DNA of 64,000 bases, from contig NZ_CP053482.1 of NCBI RefSeq assembly GCF_016772315.1, positions 434,001 to 498,000 on the forward strand, given 5' to 3'. The translations under genes were made by a program, and so were the position numbers. Below the pieces are notes generated by a model. It saw only the letters and a program-made list of their open reading frames with translations, did no database searches and had not been told where the DNA came from. Positions 1 to 8,453 of this stretch are shown here, piece by piece. Position 1 is the stretch's first letter. Each line of letters begins with the position of its first letter. The DNA comes from Thiothrix subterranea (lineage in GTDB: Bacteria > Pseudomonadota > Gammaproteobacteria > Thiotrichales > Thiotrichaceae).

Positions 1-443
1 GCATGGCACAACTGGATACCGCCAATGCCGCGCATTACCAGCAAGGTTACACCAACTTCAACACGCGCTGGCAGCAAGCGCTGCAAGGCTGGGCAAACAA
101 GGCAGCCAGCTTACGCAGCACGCCAGTGGTGGTGCATCACAAAAGCTGGGTCTACCTGCAAGATTGGCTCGGTTTGAAGGAAGTCGCCACGCTCGAACCC
201 AAACCCGGCATTCCTCCTACCACTGCACACCTGACGAACGTGTTGCAGCAATTGCAAACCACGCCTGCCAAATTCGTGTTGCACTCGGCTTACGAAAACC
301 CGCGTTCGGCACAATGGTTGTCAGGCAAAGCGGGGATTCCGGTGGTGATGTTGCCGTCTACGGTGGGTGGCACACCAGCGGCGACGGATTTGTTTACGCT
401 GTTTGATGACATTATCCAACGCCTGACCAGCGTGCAGGGGTAA
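1..443 (+). CDS. znuA: Zinc/metal ABC transporter substrate-binding protein (3' part)
   Basis: The gene enters from the left edge; only its last ~147 codons are visible, ending in TAA at 441-443. The segment resembles the C-terminal lobe of cluster A-I (ZnuA/TroA family) metal-binding proteins: the VVVHHKSWVYL stretch carries the histidine typical of the second lobe, followed by the linker EPKPGIPPTTAHL and a terminal GGTPAATDLFTLFDDII. Such proteins capture Zn(II) or Mn(II) in the periplasm and hand it to an ABC-3 permease. The permease gene starts 3 bp after this stop, so the two form one operon. The ATPase is not in view and is presumably upstream. Zinc is the likelier metal, but the binding residues of the first lobe lie outside the window. 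Confidence 0.8.
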   Translation, partial: MAQLDTANAAHYQQGYTNFNTRWQQALQGWANKAASLRSTPVVVHHKSWVYLQDWLGLKEVATLEPKPGIPPTTAHLTNVLQQLQTTPAKFVLHSAYENPRSAQWLSGKAGIPVVMLPSTVGGTPAATDLFTLFDDIIQRLTSVQG

Positions 444-446
444 CGG

Positions 447-1211
447 ATGGATTGGGCATTGCAGCTTTCCATCCTCGCGCCTGCATTGGTGGCAGGCTTG
501 CTGGTATTGGCAACGCATATCCCGCTGGGGCGGGAGGTGTTGCGGCGCGGCATTATTTTCATCGACTTGGCGATTGCACAAATCGCTGGCTTGGGGGTGA
601 TTGCCGCGCATACGCTGGGCTGGGAAGTGCATGGCTGGGCAACGCAGGTGATTGCGCTGAGTGCGGCATTGGGCGGGGCGGCATTGCTGGGCTGGGCAGA
701 AACGCGCTGGCAACACCAGCAGGAAGCCTTGATCGGGATCGTGTTTGTGTTGGCGGCGACGGGTGGCTTGCTGTTGCTGGCGAATAATCCGCACGGTGGC
801 GAACATTTGCGGGAATTGCTGACCGGGCAAATTTTGTGGGTGAACTGGGCAGATTTAGTGCCGTTGGCAGTATTGGCGGGGGTGTTTTGGCTGGTGGTGT
901 GGCAGTTTCCGCACTGGTTGCCTCGGTTGTTTGCGCGGCGCACTTTTTATCTGGTGTTCGCGGTGGTGATTACGTTTTCGGTACAAATCGTCGGGGTGTA
1001 TTTGGTGTTTGCCAGTTTGGTGATTCCGGCATTGGCGGTGATGGGCAAAGCGCAAGAGCAGCCTGCGTTGCTTCCGGCTTTTGGGTTGGGGGTGTTGGGG
1101 TATGCGGCGGGGATTGCGGTGTCGGCGTGGCTGGATTTGCCGACCGGGGCGAGTATTGTGTGGTTTCTGGCACTGGCGGGGTTGGGGTATCGGTTAGCAA
1201 GCAAGGCTTGA
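447..1211 (+). CDS. znuB: Zinc/metal ABC transporter permease, ABC-3 family
   Basis: A 254-residue, very hydrophobic protein with about eight membrane segments, the expected size for ZnuB-type permeases that form the inner-membrane channel for Zn(II)/Mn(II). Typical ABC-3 signatures are visible: the N-terminal LVATHIPLGREVLRRG-like region (here LVLATHIPLGREVLRRG), IDLAIAQIAGLG, and the conserved C-terminal VGVYLVFASLVIPALAV. The ATG lies 3 bp after the binding-protein stop, which indicates translational coupling. No ATPase gene follows; the next gene has its own leader. The exact metal cannot be read from a permease; zinc is inferred from the neighbouring binding protein. Confidence 0.85.
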   Translation: MDWALQLSILAPALVAGLLVLATHIPLGREVLRRGIIFIDLAIAQIAGLGVIAAHTLGWEVHGWATQVIALSAALGGAALLGWAETRWQHQQEALIGIVFVLAATGGLLLLANNPHGGEHLRELLTGQILWVNWADLVPLAVLAGVFWLVVWQFPHWLPRLFARRTFYLVFAVVITFSVQIVGVYLVFASLVIPALAVMGKAQEQPALLPAFGLGVLGYAAGIAVSAWLDLPTGASIVWFLALAGLGYRLASKA

Positions 1212-1303
1212 CAATACGCAATGCAACTGACATTCGTGACATTTATACTTTTAAAAATACCGTGAAAAATAAACTTAATCAATCTTAAATCAGGAGAAAA
1301 CCC

Positions 1304-1819
1304 ATGTTGAAACCGATCAGTTACCTGTTACTTTCTGCTGCCCTTGTGGGTGTCGCTGTTGCCGATGATGCCGCCAAACCAGCCCCTGCACAGGCTATGC
1401 CTGCTGCTACCGCAACCGCACCTATGGATGCCGAAGCTGCCGCCAAACAACAGGCGATGCAAAACATGAAGCACGCTAACCCGCTACCGAATTACATGGT
1501 GACCATCAAGAAAAACCTTGATGAACTGAAACTAACCGATGATCAAGTCATGCAGGTGGGTGCTTGGTTCAAGGATAATAGCGATAAAGCAGCAGAAGCA
1601 GCCAAAAAAATCGTCGAATCTGAACAAGCGTTGGCAGAAGCCTCCATGAGTGGGGCAAGTGAAGCCGACCTGATGAAGCAGTTTGATGAAATAACAGCGA
1701 TGCGCCGCGCTTTAGCTGAACAAAAAACCAAATGCCGCGACCACATGCAAACCATTTTGACCCCGGAACAGTGGGCGCAAGTGGTTAGTCTGCAAAAAGC
1801 CTCTATGACCAGCAAATAA
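1304..1819 (+). CDS. Periplasmic LTxxQ-motif protein (Spy/CpxP-like)
   Basis: A 171-residue protein with a signal peptide (MLKPISYLLLSAALVGVAVA, likely cleaved before DDAAKP), an Ala/Pro-rich linker to about residue 45, and a helical body. Two LTxxQ-type motifs can be seen, LTDDQ near residue 76 and LTPEQ near residue 150, separated by long charged helices. This matches the Spy/CpxP/heavy-metal-resistance fold family of periplasmic chaperones and metal or envelope-stress sensors. AGGAGA is placed properly before the ATG. The gene has its own 92-bp leader and is followed by a dyad rather than by a co-transcribed gene. Its position between a metal transporter and the MbnP/MbnH operon suggests a metal-stress role, but that is inference. 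Confidence 0.6.
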   Translation: MLKPISYLLLSAALVGVAVADDAAKPAPAQAMPAATATAPMDAEAAAKQQAMQNMKHANPLPNYMVTIKKNLDELKLTDDQVMQVGAWFKDNSDKAAEAAKKIVESEQALAEASMSGASEADLMKQFDEITAMRRALAEQKTKCRDHMQTILTPEQWAQVVSLQKASMTSK

Positions 1820-1842
1820 CAGCTCCTTAGCATCTCCACATC

Positions 1843-1886
1843 AATCGCGTGAAATGCCGCAGTAAAACGTGTCATTTCACGCGATT
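1843..1886. repeat. 14-bp perfect inverted repeat downstream of the LTxxQ gene
   Basis: AATCGCGTGAAATG at 1843-1856 and its exact reverse complement at 1873-1886 enclose a 16-nt loop, 23 bp after the stop of the preceding gene. There is no T tract on either side, so it is a poor intrinsic terminator. It could stabilise the 3' end of the mRNA or be a protein-binding dyad ahead of the mbnP promoter. Confidence 0.6.
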
Positions 1887-1912
1887 AGATCACCACTAGA
1901 ACCACCAACCCT

Positions 1913-1926
1913 TTGATAAAAATCAA
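1913..1926. promoter_or_regulatory. Perfect FNR/ANR/DNR box upstream of mbnP
   Basis: TTGAT-AAAA-ATCAA matches the FNR/ANR/DNR consensus TTGATNNNNATCAA at all ten defined positions. A candidate -10 hexamer TATAGC lies at 1953-1958, putting the box about 45 bp upstream of a start site near 1965, close to but not exactly the usual class II position (-41.5). The only gene downstream in this direction is mbnP at 2002. Confidence 0.7.
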
Positions 1927-2001
1927 AAAAATATTTGGCGCGATATTTGCTCTATAGCGTCACGATCAATATTGAGTTTTATCAAACCAAAAGGTGGACG
2001 C

Positions 2002-2946
2002 ATGAAACAAACAACATCATTGAAAACCGGACTGGCTGTAGCTGGCGCTTTATTCTTGACTGCCTGCGGTGGCGGCTCTAGCAGCAGTGACACCACCAGC
2101 ACTGCCTCCACCGCAGTAGCGGCAACCGCCACCACCACTAGCCTGACTATCCCCTTCGCAGCAAAAGCCGGAACAACCAGCATCAGTTGCGATGCCACCC
2201 TGACCGGGCTGGGTTCATCCGGTGATAGTGGTAAAGTCAGTGATTTTGCCTTCTACATCCACGACATTATGCTGAAAACCAGCGATGGCAAAAGCGTCAG
2301 CACTACCTTGGATGACAACGCTTTCCAAGACCCACAATACGGCGTAGCGATGTTAGATTTCCAAGACAAAACGGATTCCTGTAACGGCGCGGTCAAAACC
2401 ACCAACAAAGAAGTCAAACTCAAAGCAGCCGTTGACCCCGCTACCGTCACGGGCATTGAATTTATCGTCGGTGTACCTTCCACTGCTAACCACCACAACG
2501 CCAGCACTTCGCGTGCGCCTTACAACCGGGCGGGGATGTTCTGGGCTTGGCAGTCTGGTCACAAATTTATGCGCTTGGATATTAACCCCACCGCCTTGGT
2601 GACAAAACTGGATAGCACCACCACCAAAACCTTCAATCTGCATCTGGGTTCTACCGGCTGTTCTGGCGACCCAACCACCGGCGCAGTCGTTACTTGCACT
2701 AGCCCTAACCGCCCCACCGTCAAATTGGAAGGTTTTAAGGTAACAGGTTCAACCACTAGCACTGTCGTGCTAGATTACGCCAAAACCATCGCTGGAACGA
2801 ACATCAACATTGACACGGGTAGCGCCATTGGCTGTATGTCTGGACAAGACGACAAAGATTGCCCCGCTATCTTCGGCAATCTTGGCTTGGCACACAGCCT
2901 TGGCAGTACCACCCCCGGCTCACAACAGGCATTCTCTATTCAGTAA
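2002..2946 (+). CDS. mbnP: MbnP-family copper-binding lipoprotein (four-Cys metallo-mystery pair protein)
   Basis: A 314-residue lipoprotein: a signal peptide ends in the lipobox LTAC (Cys22), followed by a low-complexity Ser/Thr linker. The body carries the family signatures: a short MFWAWQSGHKFMRLD segment (Trp181, Trp183, His187), paired cysteines at 63/127 and at 220/232 in HLGSTGC...C-SPNRP, and a C-terminal GC...CP-IFGNLGL block (Cys278, Cys287). In characterised MbnPs a tryptophan is oxidised to kynurenine by the partner MbnH, creating a copper site; that is family knowledge, not visible here. I chose the ATG at 2002 because AAGGTGGA sits just before it and the lipoprotein signal begins there. 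mbnH begins 3 bp after the stop. The operon lies behind the FNR-type box at 1913. Confidence 0.85.
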   Translation: MKQTTSLKTGLAVAGALFLTACGGGSSSSDTTSTASTAVAATATTTSLTIPFAAKAGTTSISCDATLTGLGSSGDSGKVSDFAFYIHDIMLKTSDGKSVSTTLDDNAFQDPQYGVAMLDFQDKTDSCNGAVKTTNKEVKLKAAVDPATVTGIEFIVGVPSTANHHNASTSRAPYNRAGMFWAWQSGHKFMRLDINPTALVTKLDSTTTKTFNLHLGSTGCSGDPTTGAVVTCTSPNRPTVKLEGFKVTGSTTSTVVLDYAKTIAGTNINIDTGSAIGCMSGQDDKDCPAIFGNLGLAHSLGSTTPGSQQAFSIQ

Positions 2947-2949
2947 CGG

Positions 2950-4143
2950 ATGAAACCAATCAATTTTTTACAGACCACCGCCAGCGTAGCCCTTATCACG
3001 GGCTGCGCCTTGCTGTTGAGCGGCTGCCCAGAAAAGGACAGCCGCACGACCATTAACACTGGCGATGGTACAACCTTCGCCAGCCGTGATTTTATCTGGA
3101 ACATTCCCGCCGATTATCCGCTGCCGGTCGTTCCCATCACCAACGTGCTGACCGAAGAGAAATTCCAACTCGGCAAGCACCTGTTTTATGACCGGCGCTT
3201 GTCGGGCAATGGCACACAAGCCTGTGCTTCTTGCCATGTGCAATCCTTAGCATTTTCGGATGGCGCTATCCGCCCGTTGGGGTCAACGGGTGAAATGCAC
3301 CCGCGTCATTCCCAAGCCTTGGTGAATATTGCCTATAACGCTTCCGTCAATTGGGGAAATCCCACCACTGTCACCTTGGAACAACAAGCGCCTGTGCCGC
3401 TGTTCGGCGAATTTCCGGTGGAACTGGGCATCAACGACGCCAATAAAGACGAAGTTCTCGCCCGCTTCAAAGCCGAACCGCGTTACGCCGACCTGTTTGC
3501 CAAAGCGTTTCCGGGGGAAGCCAGCCCGATCCATTTCGATAATATAGTCAAGGCGTTAGCGAGTTTTGGGCGGGGTTTGAACAGTTTCAATAGCCCGTTT
3601 GACAAGCATGAAGCAGGCGATACCACCGCCTTATCTGCTCCCGCCCTACGGGGGATGCGGCTGTTTTTCGATGAGAAAACCGAGTGTTTCCATTGCCATG
3701 ATGGTATGAATTTCACCCAATCGTCGTTTGATCGCACCCAAAGTTTCGCCAGCGCGGTGTTTTTCAACAATGGGCTATACAATATTGACGGCAAAGGTGG
3801 CTACCCCGAAGGCGGCGAAGGCATTTATGAAATCACCGCTAAGCCAGAAGACATGGGGCGTTTCCGTCCCCCTACTTTGCGCAACATCGCCTTGACTGCG
3901 CCTTATATGCACGATGGCAGCATTGCCACGCTGGAAGAAGTCGTGCGGCATTACAATGATGGAGGGCGCAATATCACCAGCGGCGCGAATGCCGGGGATG
4001 GGCGGCTGAATCCCAACAAGAGCAGTTTCATCCGCCCCATCGGTATGACTGAGCAAGAAATACAGGATATGGTCGCCTTTCTGGAAAGCCTCACCGACCG
4101 CGACTTTGTGACCAACCCACGTTTTGCCAACCCTTGGGAATAA
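2950..4143 (+). CDS. mbnH: MbnH-family di-heme peroxidase-like enzyme
   Basis: A 397-residue secreted di-heme cytochrome of the CcpA/MauG superfamily. The N-terminus looks like a lipoprotein signal ending LLSGC (Cys26). Two CxxCH heme sites are present: CASCH (Cys92-His96) in the LFYDRRLSGNGTQACASCH context typical of this family, and CFHCH (Cys246-His250). The C-terminal half contains RFRPPTLRNIALTAPYMHDG, the second-heme-domain signature. MbnH enzymes form a bis-Fe(IV) state and modify a tryptophan of MbnP. Gene order and the 3-bp spacing to mbnP make the functional pairing very likely. A classical bacterial cytochrome c peroxidase is the alternative, but the MbnP partner argues against it. 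Confidence 0.87.
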   Translation: MKPINFLQTTASVALITGCALLLSGCPEKDSRTTINTGDGTTFASRDFIWNIPADYPLPVVPITNVLTEEKFQLGKHLFYDRRLSGNGTQACASCHVQSLAFSDGAIRPLGSTGEMHPRHSQALVNIAYNASVNWGNPTTVTLEQQAPVPLFGEFPVELGINDANKDEVLARFKAEPRYADLFAKAFPGEASPIHFDNIVKALASFGRGLNSFNSPFDKHEAGDTTALSAPALRGMRLFFDEKTECFHCHDGMNFTQSSFDRTQSFASAVFFNNGLYNIDGKGGYPEGGEGIYEITAKPEDMGRFRPPTLRNIALTAPYMHDGSIATLEEVVRHYNDGGRNITSGANAGDGRLNPNKSSFIRPIGMTEQEIQDMVAFLESLTDRDFVTNPRFANPWE

Positions 4144-4146
4144 GCC

Positions 4147-5349
4147 ATGCTCCGTACTGTTACAAGTTTCGCCTTACTGGCATCACCCTTGGCGGGATTC
4201 GCCCACACCGACGAACACAAGCACACACCCGATCCGACCACGACCACCGAAGTCGGCGCGGCTGCCAGCATGACTTGGCATTCGCAAGGCGCGGCAGACA
4301 GTGACGGGCTGTGGCGCATTCCCGGTGTGATGATGGGCGGGCATTCCTTACCCGTTGAAAAAGGCGGCAAGCTGGACGATGCCATCCTGTGGGGTTCACA
4401 CCGTTTGGGCGAACGCACCACCGTCAGCGCCAAAGCCGGGGTACACAATGACGGCACAACCAGTATTGAACTGGAAAACCTAACGCTGGATTACCAACCG
4501 AATACGCCCAAACCCATTACCGTCAGCGCGGGTTTGCTTGAACCGGCGTTTACCCCCTCCGCACACCATCACCCCAGCACCGACACCTTTGCGGAAAGCA
4601 CCTTGCTGGCGGATGCGTTCTGGGGCAGAAGCATTCATGACACGGGCGTGCGCGTCGCAGGCAACCCCACTGCCAACACCGAAGTCGGGGTCGAAGTGTG
4701 GAACGGTGACTTTTTCCCTGCCAGCAAGGGCGAAGGGGCGCAGGATATTTACGCCAAATTCAACCACGAACGCGCAGGCTGGGATTTAAACGGCGGCGCA
4801 TGGGCGATGCAGGCGAATGCGGCTAAACGTAGCGATGACCGCTATTTTTCCACCGACCATTCTCACACCCCCAGCGGCGTTACGTTAACTGATGTGCAAT
4901 TCAGCGGCGATACCCAAATGGCTGGTACGTGGTTTGCTGTTTCTGCCCCGGTAACATCTGGCGGCATCAAAGCAGGCTTGCGTTACGAAGCCGCCCAAGC
5001 GCAATCCAGCGGTACACTGTCGGATACCACCCGCACCGCCAGCTATGATAGCGATCACTTGGCCTATGCAGTCACTCCCAGTTTGGAATGGCGCAAGCTA
5101 AAACTCAGTTACCGGCTGGAAAAACTGTCACTGGAAAACGACCTGAGTGGTAATGGTGCACAAGTGTTAGCTGAAGAAGCCAACCTGATCACTGCTGCCA
5201 ACCCCAAGCGCGAAACCGTACAAGTGAATTGGCAACTCAATAAAAAAATCGGCGCACGGTTGGCGTATACCCAAGACAATACACTGGCGGGAAGCGATGA
5301 TCGGGTCAGTGTTGGGCTGGTGTGGCAGGACACCTTATACAAAAAATAG
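4147..5349 (+). CDS. Predicted outer-membrane beta-barrel protein of the MbnP/MbnH operon
   Basis: A 400-residue exported protein: the signal peptide MLRTVTSFALLASPLAGFA is followed directly by a His-rich mature N-terminus (HTDEHKHTPD). The remainder alternates polar and hydrophobic residues in beta-strand fashion and ends in an aromatic-containing strand (VGLVWQDTLYKK), as expected for a porin-like barrel. Further His clusters occur at SAHHHPSTD and STDHSHTPSG, which may bind metal. It begins 3 bp after mbnH, so it is the third gene of the operon. A role in moving copper or a copper complex across the outer membrane is inferred from context; no named porin family was recognised. Confidence 0.6.
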   Translation: MLRTVTSFALLASPLAGFAHTDEHKHTPDPTTTTEVGAAASMTWHSQGAADSDGLWRIPGVMMGGHSLPVEKGGKLDDAILWGSHRLGERTTVSAKAGVHNDGTTSIELENLTLDYQPNTPKPITVSAGLLEPAFTPSAHHHPSTDTFAESTLLADAFWGRSIHDTGVRVAGNPTANTEVGVEVWNGDFFPASKGEGAQDIYAKFNHERAGWDLNGGAWAMQANAAKRSDDRYFSTDHSHTPSGVTLTDVQFSGDTQMAGTWFAVSAPVTSGGIKAGLRYEAAQAQSSGTLSDTTRTASYDSDHLAYAVTPSLEWRKLKLSYRLEKLSLENDLSGNGAQVLAEEANLITAANPKRETVQVNWQLNKKIGARLAYTQDNTLAGSDDRVSVGLVWQDTLYKK

Positions 5350-5441
5350 GCCGCGTTATTCCACTCATGCAGTGTCCAACTGCACTATAGTTAAAGAGAT
5401 GCACGCATCTATGCTGCATTTCTATCAGCGAGGGCAACACC

Positions 5442-6062
5442 ATGAAACAATTATTAGCCAGTGCGTTACTGTTCACTGCGACAGCGAGCGTGCAAGCCAC
5501 GGTTTCCGAATACACCGAATTTTTTATCCCTTACGAACGCACGCAAAGCGGTTACGTGTGTTTAGACGAGCAGCTCATGGAGGCTGAATTCGGCATCCCC
5601 TTAGCCAGCTTGATGGAAGGGATTTTTTCCGAAACCAAAACCCTGCACCAAGTATTAGGTGGGACAAGCACTTATCAAAACATCAACTTATTGGTGAATG
5701 GCACGACCACGATTCCCTACATTTACAACTTTGACCGTTACACCAGCAGCGGGGTGTTTGAATATTCCTTCACACTGGATATGGCAGCATTTAACACCTT
5801 AAATGGCGCAACCGTTGCCGGGCGGCAAAAGACCAAAAACACCGCGAAATTGGCGCTCATTGCGATGCTCAAAACCGCAGAAGCCATACACGGCGCAGGT
5901 AATTTCAGGGTGTGGGTAAAGTTCAATAACTTGCCATCACAAACGGGTTTGAGCGGGAGTCTGGTGCACAGCGGTGGCGTGGATTGGCCTACCTGGCCTT
6001 ATACCGCATCGAGCAGCATTTACAGCACGTATCGGGCAGAGATGCTTGCAGCCGGGTGTTAA
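5442..6062 (+). CDS. Secreted protein of unknown function
   Basis: A 206-residue protein with a clear signal peptide (MKQLLASALLFTATASVQA) and a mature part rich in Tyr, Thr and Ser. Only two cysteines remain after cleavage, near residue 40 and at the very C-terminus, which could pair in the periplasm. The ATG is preceded by GCGAGGGC, an acceptable ribosome-binding site. The gene is separated from the previous one by 92 bp, within which TGCAGT-GTCCA-ACTGCA forms a small hairpin. It meets the next gene tail to tail with no gap (TAA at 6060-6062 directly abuts the opposing TGA). I recognise no family. Confidence 0.55.
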   Translation: MKQLLASALLFTATASVQATVSEYTEFFIPYERTQSGYVCLDEQLMEAEFGIPLASLMEGIFSETKTLHQVLGGTSTYQNINLLVNGTTTIPYIYNFDRYTSSGVFEYSFTLDMAAFNTLNGATVAGRQKTKNTAKLALIAMLKTAEAIHGAGNFRVWVKFNNLPSQTGLSGSLVHSGGVDWPTWPYTASSSIYSTYRAEMLAAGC

Positions 6063-6929
6063 TCACAAACAAGCACTGCGCAAACGGGCTTCCACCCGCA
6101 ATGCGGTCATGCGCTGGGTATCCGCGATGGCGGGATATAGGTGAAAATGTGCCGCCACTTCCTGCGCGTAACGACTCGCCAATTGCTCCACCCGCTCGCG
6201 ACTTTCCAGTGATAATGCCTGCAAGGTCAATAAACGGGGCGCAAGCCGCTGTAAGTAACGGGCGCACAAATCTTGTTCTGCCACTTTTGCCCAAGTTTCA
6301 CGCAATAACAGCGGCGGAAAATGACTCGCCGCCAGCACGTCGCTCACCCCCTCACCAGCGGCATTCAACGCCTGCCCAGTGCCATCCGCTGCCCGCAAAA
6401 ACCATTGCGCTTGCGGATTTTGCCCCGCGCAATATTTCACCTGTTGCTCCAACCGGTAACTGAGTGGGGGCAGCCCACGCCGCGCTTCTTCGGGGGTATT
6501 ATCCAGCTCTAATTGGCTGGCACTGATGCATTTCCATGCGGGGTGAATGGTGGCTTGGCGCATTTCCTGCGGCTGGCGGCAACTGGCTAATAAAGCCAAT
6601 GGCTGGCGTGTTCTGTCTTCCAGCAACCAAAATTCGTAATAATCGTCTTGTGGCAAGGGGACTTGCGCCGTTTCTAGCGCGGCGACAATCACCCCATGCG
6701 CAGCTTCCACCGCAGAGCGGTCAATACTGGGGTCGAGCGGAAAAGGTTTGAAACCGGCGCTACGTTCCCAACGTCCGATTCGCGCATAGCCGATACCACG
6801 CGGGGTGGTGCATTTAAACTGAAGCTCCCAATCCACGCCATTAAAACTTAAGGCACGAATCTGCTCATTCGCCACCACCTGCAAAACGCCATTGAAAGGA
6901 TTGTGTAAGCGCTTTGCGTAAGTATCCAT
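6063..6929 (-). CDS. Conserved-looking cytoplasmic protein of unknown function
   Basis: A 288-residue protein with no signal peptide and no membrane segment. It is rich in Leu, Ala and Arg, with an N-terminal beta-rich part (about 1-130, containing WELQFKCTTPRGIGYARIGRWE) and an alpha-helical C-terminal half (about 190-288) of Arg/Glu-rich helices. It starts 3 bp after rhlB and is therefore co-transcribed with that RNA helicase. No catalytic motif was recognised. The close coupling to rhlB might hint at RNA metabolism, but that is only context. Confidence 0.55.
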   Translation of the reverse strand: MDTYAKRLHNPFNGVLQVVANEQIRALSFNGVDWELQFKCTTPRGIGYARIGRWERSAGFKPFPLDPSIDRSAVEAAHGVIVAALETAQVPLPQDDYYEFWLLEDRTRQPLALLASCRQPQEMRQATIHPAWKCISASQLELDNTPEEARRGLPPLSYRLEQQVKYCAGQNPQAQWFLRAADGTGQALNAAGEGVSDVLAASHFPPLLLRETWAKVAEQDLCARYLQRLAPRLLTLQALSLESRERVEQLASRYAQEVAAHFHLYPAIADTQRMTALRVEARLRSACL

Positions 6930-6932
6930 GGA

Positions 6933-8234
6933 TTAACCTGCGTTAGGATTCGGACGGGGTTTTCTGCGCCGCTGTTCACCACCGCCACTTTGCTGACGGC
7001 GATTATTGTCTTGCCCGTGATGCGCAACCCGTTCACGCTGACTGCGCGGCGGACGGTGCAGTTCACTTGGCAGCAATTCCGCATTAATTCGCGCAACCGG
7101 CAACGGCTTGCCGGTATACGCTTCAATATCCGGCAAATAAAACGCGGTATCTTCACACGCAAAACTGTGTGCTTCGCCCGATGCACCAGCACGCGCAGTA
7201 CGCCCAATGCGATGCACGTAATCTTCTGCCACTTGCGGCAAATCGAAGTTGAATACGTGCGACACATCAGGAATGTGCAACCCCCGTGCCGCCACGTCGG
7301 TCGCAATCAATACCTGAAAATCACCCGCTTCAAACGCCTGCAACAGCTTTTCGCGCTTATTCTGGCGCACATCGCCGGAAATCAAATCGGACGTAATGCC
7401 ATTCGCCCGCAAATAATCGTCAATCTTTTCAGCAATGTGCTTAGTATTCACAAACACAATCGCCCGAAACGGCTGAAGCTTACGGATTAACCCAATCAAC
7501 AACGGAATTTTTTCATCATTTGCAGGGAAATATACGTGTTCAGCAATATTATCCGCGCCGACCGATTCGGTTTCGATTTTCACCTGCTGCGGGTTATTCA
7601 TGTGCTCGTAAGCCAATTCCAAAACGCGCTGCGATAAGGTCGCGGAAAACAACATATTCAAGCGCTTTGCCGGTGGCGGCAATTTGTGCATCAAATAGCG
7701 CACATCCTGAATAAAGCCCATGTCAAACATACGGTCGGCTTCATCCATGACCAACGCTTGCGCGTGTTTCAGGGTAAACACATGCTGCTTGTAATAGTCG
7801 ATAATGCGCCCCGGCGTGCCGATCAATACGTCGACTGGCGCTTCAAATTGGCGGCGTTGTTTGTCGTAACCCGCGCCCCCGTAGACCAGCACCGAACGCA
7901 AGCCGGTGTGTTTACCCAATTCTTCCGCATCCCGCGCAATCTGAATCGCTAATTCGCGCGTTGGCGCAAGAATCAAACAACGCACACTGCCTGCCGCTGC
8001 ACCCGGTAGCGGATTTGTCAGCAAATGCTGAAAAATGGCGACCAAGAATGCGCCCGTTTTCCCCGTACCCGTCTGGGCTTGCCCAGCAATATCCTGCCCT
8101 GCCAAGGCCAATGGCAAGGTTTCCACCTGAATACGCGAGCAAAACTCAAAGCCTGCTTCTGTCAGCGAGGCCAATAAGCGCTCATCCAGCGGGAAGGTAT
8201 CGAAACGTGTTTGACTTAAGTAAAAATTTTCCAT
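6933..8234 (-). CDS. rhlB: DEAD-box RNA helicase RhlB
   Basis: A 433-residue ATP-dependent RNA helicase with motifs in order: F-x-F and the Q motif near the N-terminus, Walker A AQTGTGKT (53-60), PTREL (91-95), TPGR (140-143), DEAD (164-167), SAT (197-199), and in the second RecA domain VFVNT, ATDVAARGLHIP and HRIGRTARAG. The post-core segment SFACEDTAFYLPDIEAYTGK is characteristic of RhlB, the helicase that feeds structured RNA to the RNase E degradosome in E. coli. A basic, Gln/Arg/Pro-rich tail (about 390-433) probably binds RNA. It is followed by an unknown gene after 3 bp. RhlE is the alternative but fits the C-terminus less well. Confidence 0.87.
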   Translation of the reverse strand: MENFYLSQTRFDTFPLDERLLASLTEAGFEFCSRIQVETLPLALAGQDIAGQAQTGTGKTGAFLVAIFQHLLTNPLPGAAAGSVRCLILAPTRELAIQIARDAEELGKHTGLRSVLVYGGAGYDKQRRQFEAPVDVLIGTPGRIIDYYKQHVFTLKHAQALVMDEADRMFDMGFIQDVRYLMHKLPPPAKRLNMLFSATLSQRVLELAYEHMNNPQQVKIETESVGADNIAEHVYFPANDEKIPLLIGLIRKLQPFRAIVFVNTKHIAEKIDDYLRANGITSDLISGDVRQNKREKLLQAFEAGDFQVLIATDVAARGLHIPDVSHVFNFDLPQVAEDYVHRIGRTARAGASGEAHSFACEDTAFYLPDIEAYTGKPLPVARINAELLPSELHRPPRSQRERVAHHGQDNNRRQQSGGGEQRRRKPRPNPNAG

Positions 8235-8326
8235 TGCGTGAGAATATCACAATGAATCAGCAAGTCAGCACAAAAAGCACGACAACTTTACCGGATTTTT
8301 CAAGAAAACCTTAGATAACCCTATAT

Positions 8327-8334
8327 TGTCGACA
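8327..8334. promoter_or_regulatory. TGTCGACA operator candidate, pckA site 1
   Basis: A perfect palindrome inside TATTGTCGACAG. Its centre is 22 bp upstream of site 2. It is the most distal of three copies in the 253-bp rhlB-pckA divergent intergenic region, about 155 bp before the pckA start codon. Confidence 0.6.
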
Positions 8335-8348
8335 GGCTTTTATTAATA

Positions 8349-8356
8349 TGTCGACA
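8349..8356. promoter_or_regulatory. TGTCGACA operator candidate, pckA site 2
   Basis: A perfect palindrome inside ATGTCGACAAT. Its centre is 22 bp from site 1 and 105 bp from site 3, that is about two and ten helical turns. It is followed by another small palindrome, GTAAATTTAC, at 8373-8382. Confidence 0.6.
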
Positions 8357-8453
8357 ATGTTGCTATTTATCAGTAAATTTACACGTAAATGTATTCTAAT
8401 AGTCAACATCGTGCGCTATCATTCTTTGCCTTCTTACCGTTCATATGACACAT

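Noticed and set aside
290-943. A 217-codon minus-strand ORF opposite the zinc transporter genes
   Set aside because: It is the complement of two well-supported genes, with a Cys/Pro/Asn/Ser-rich composition typical of shadow frames.
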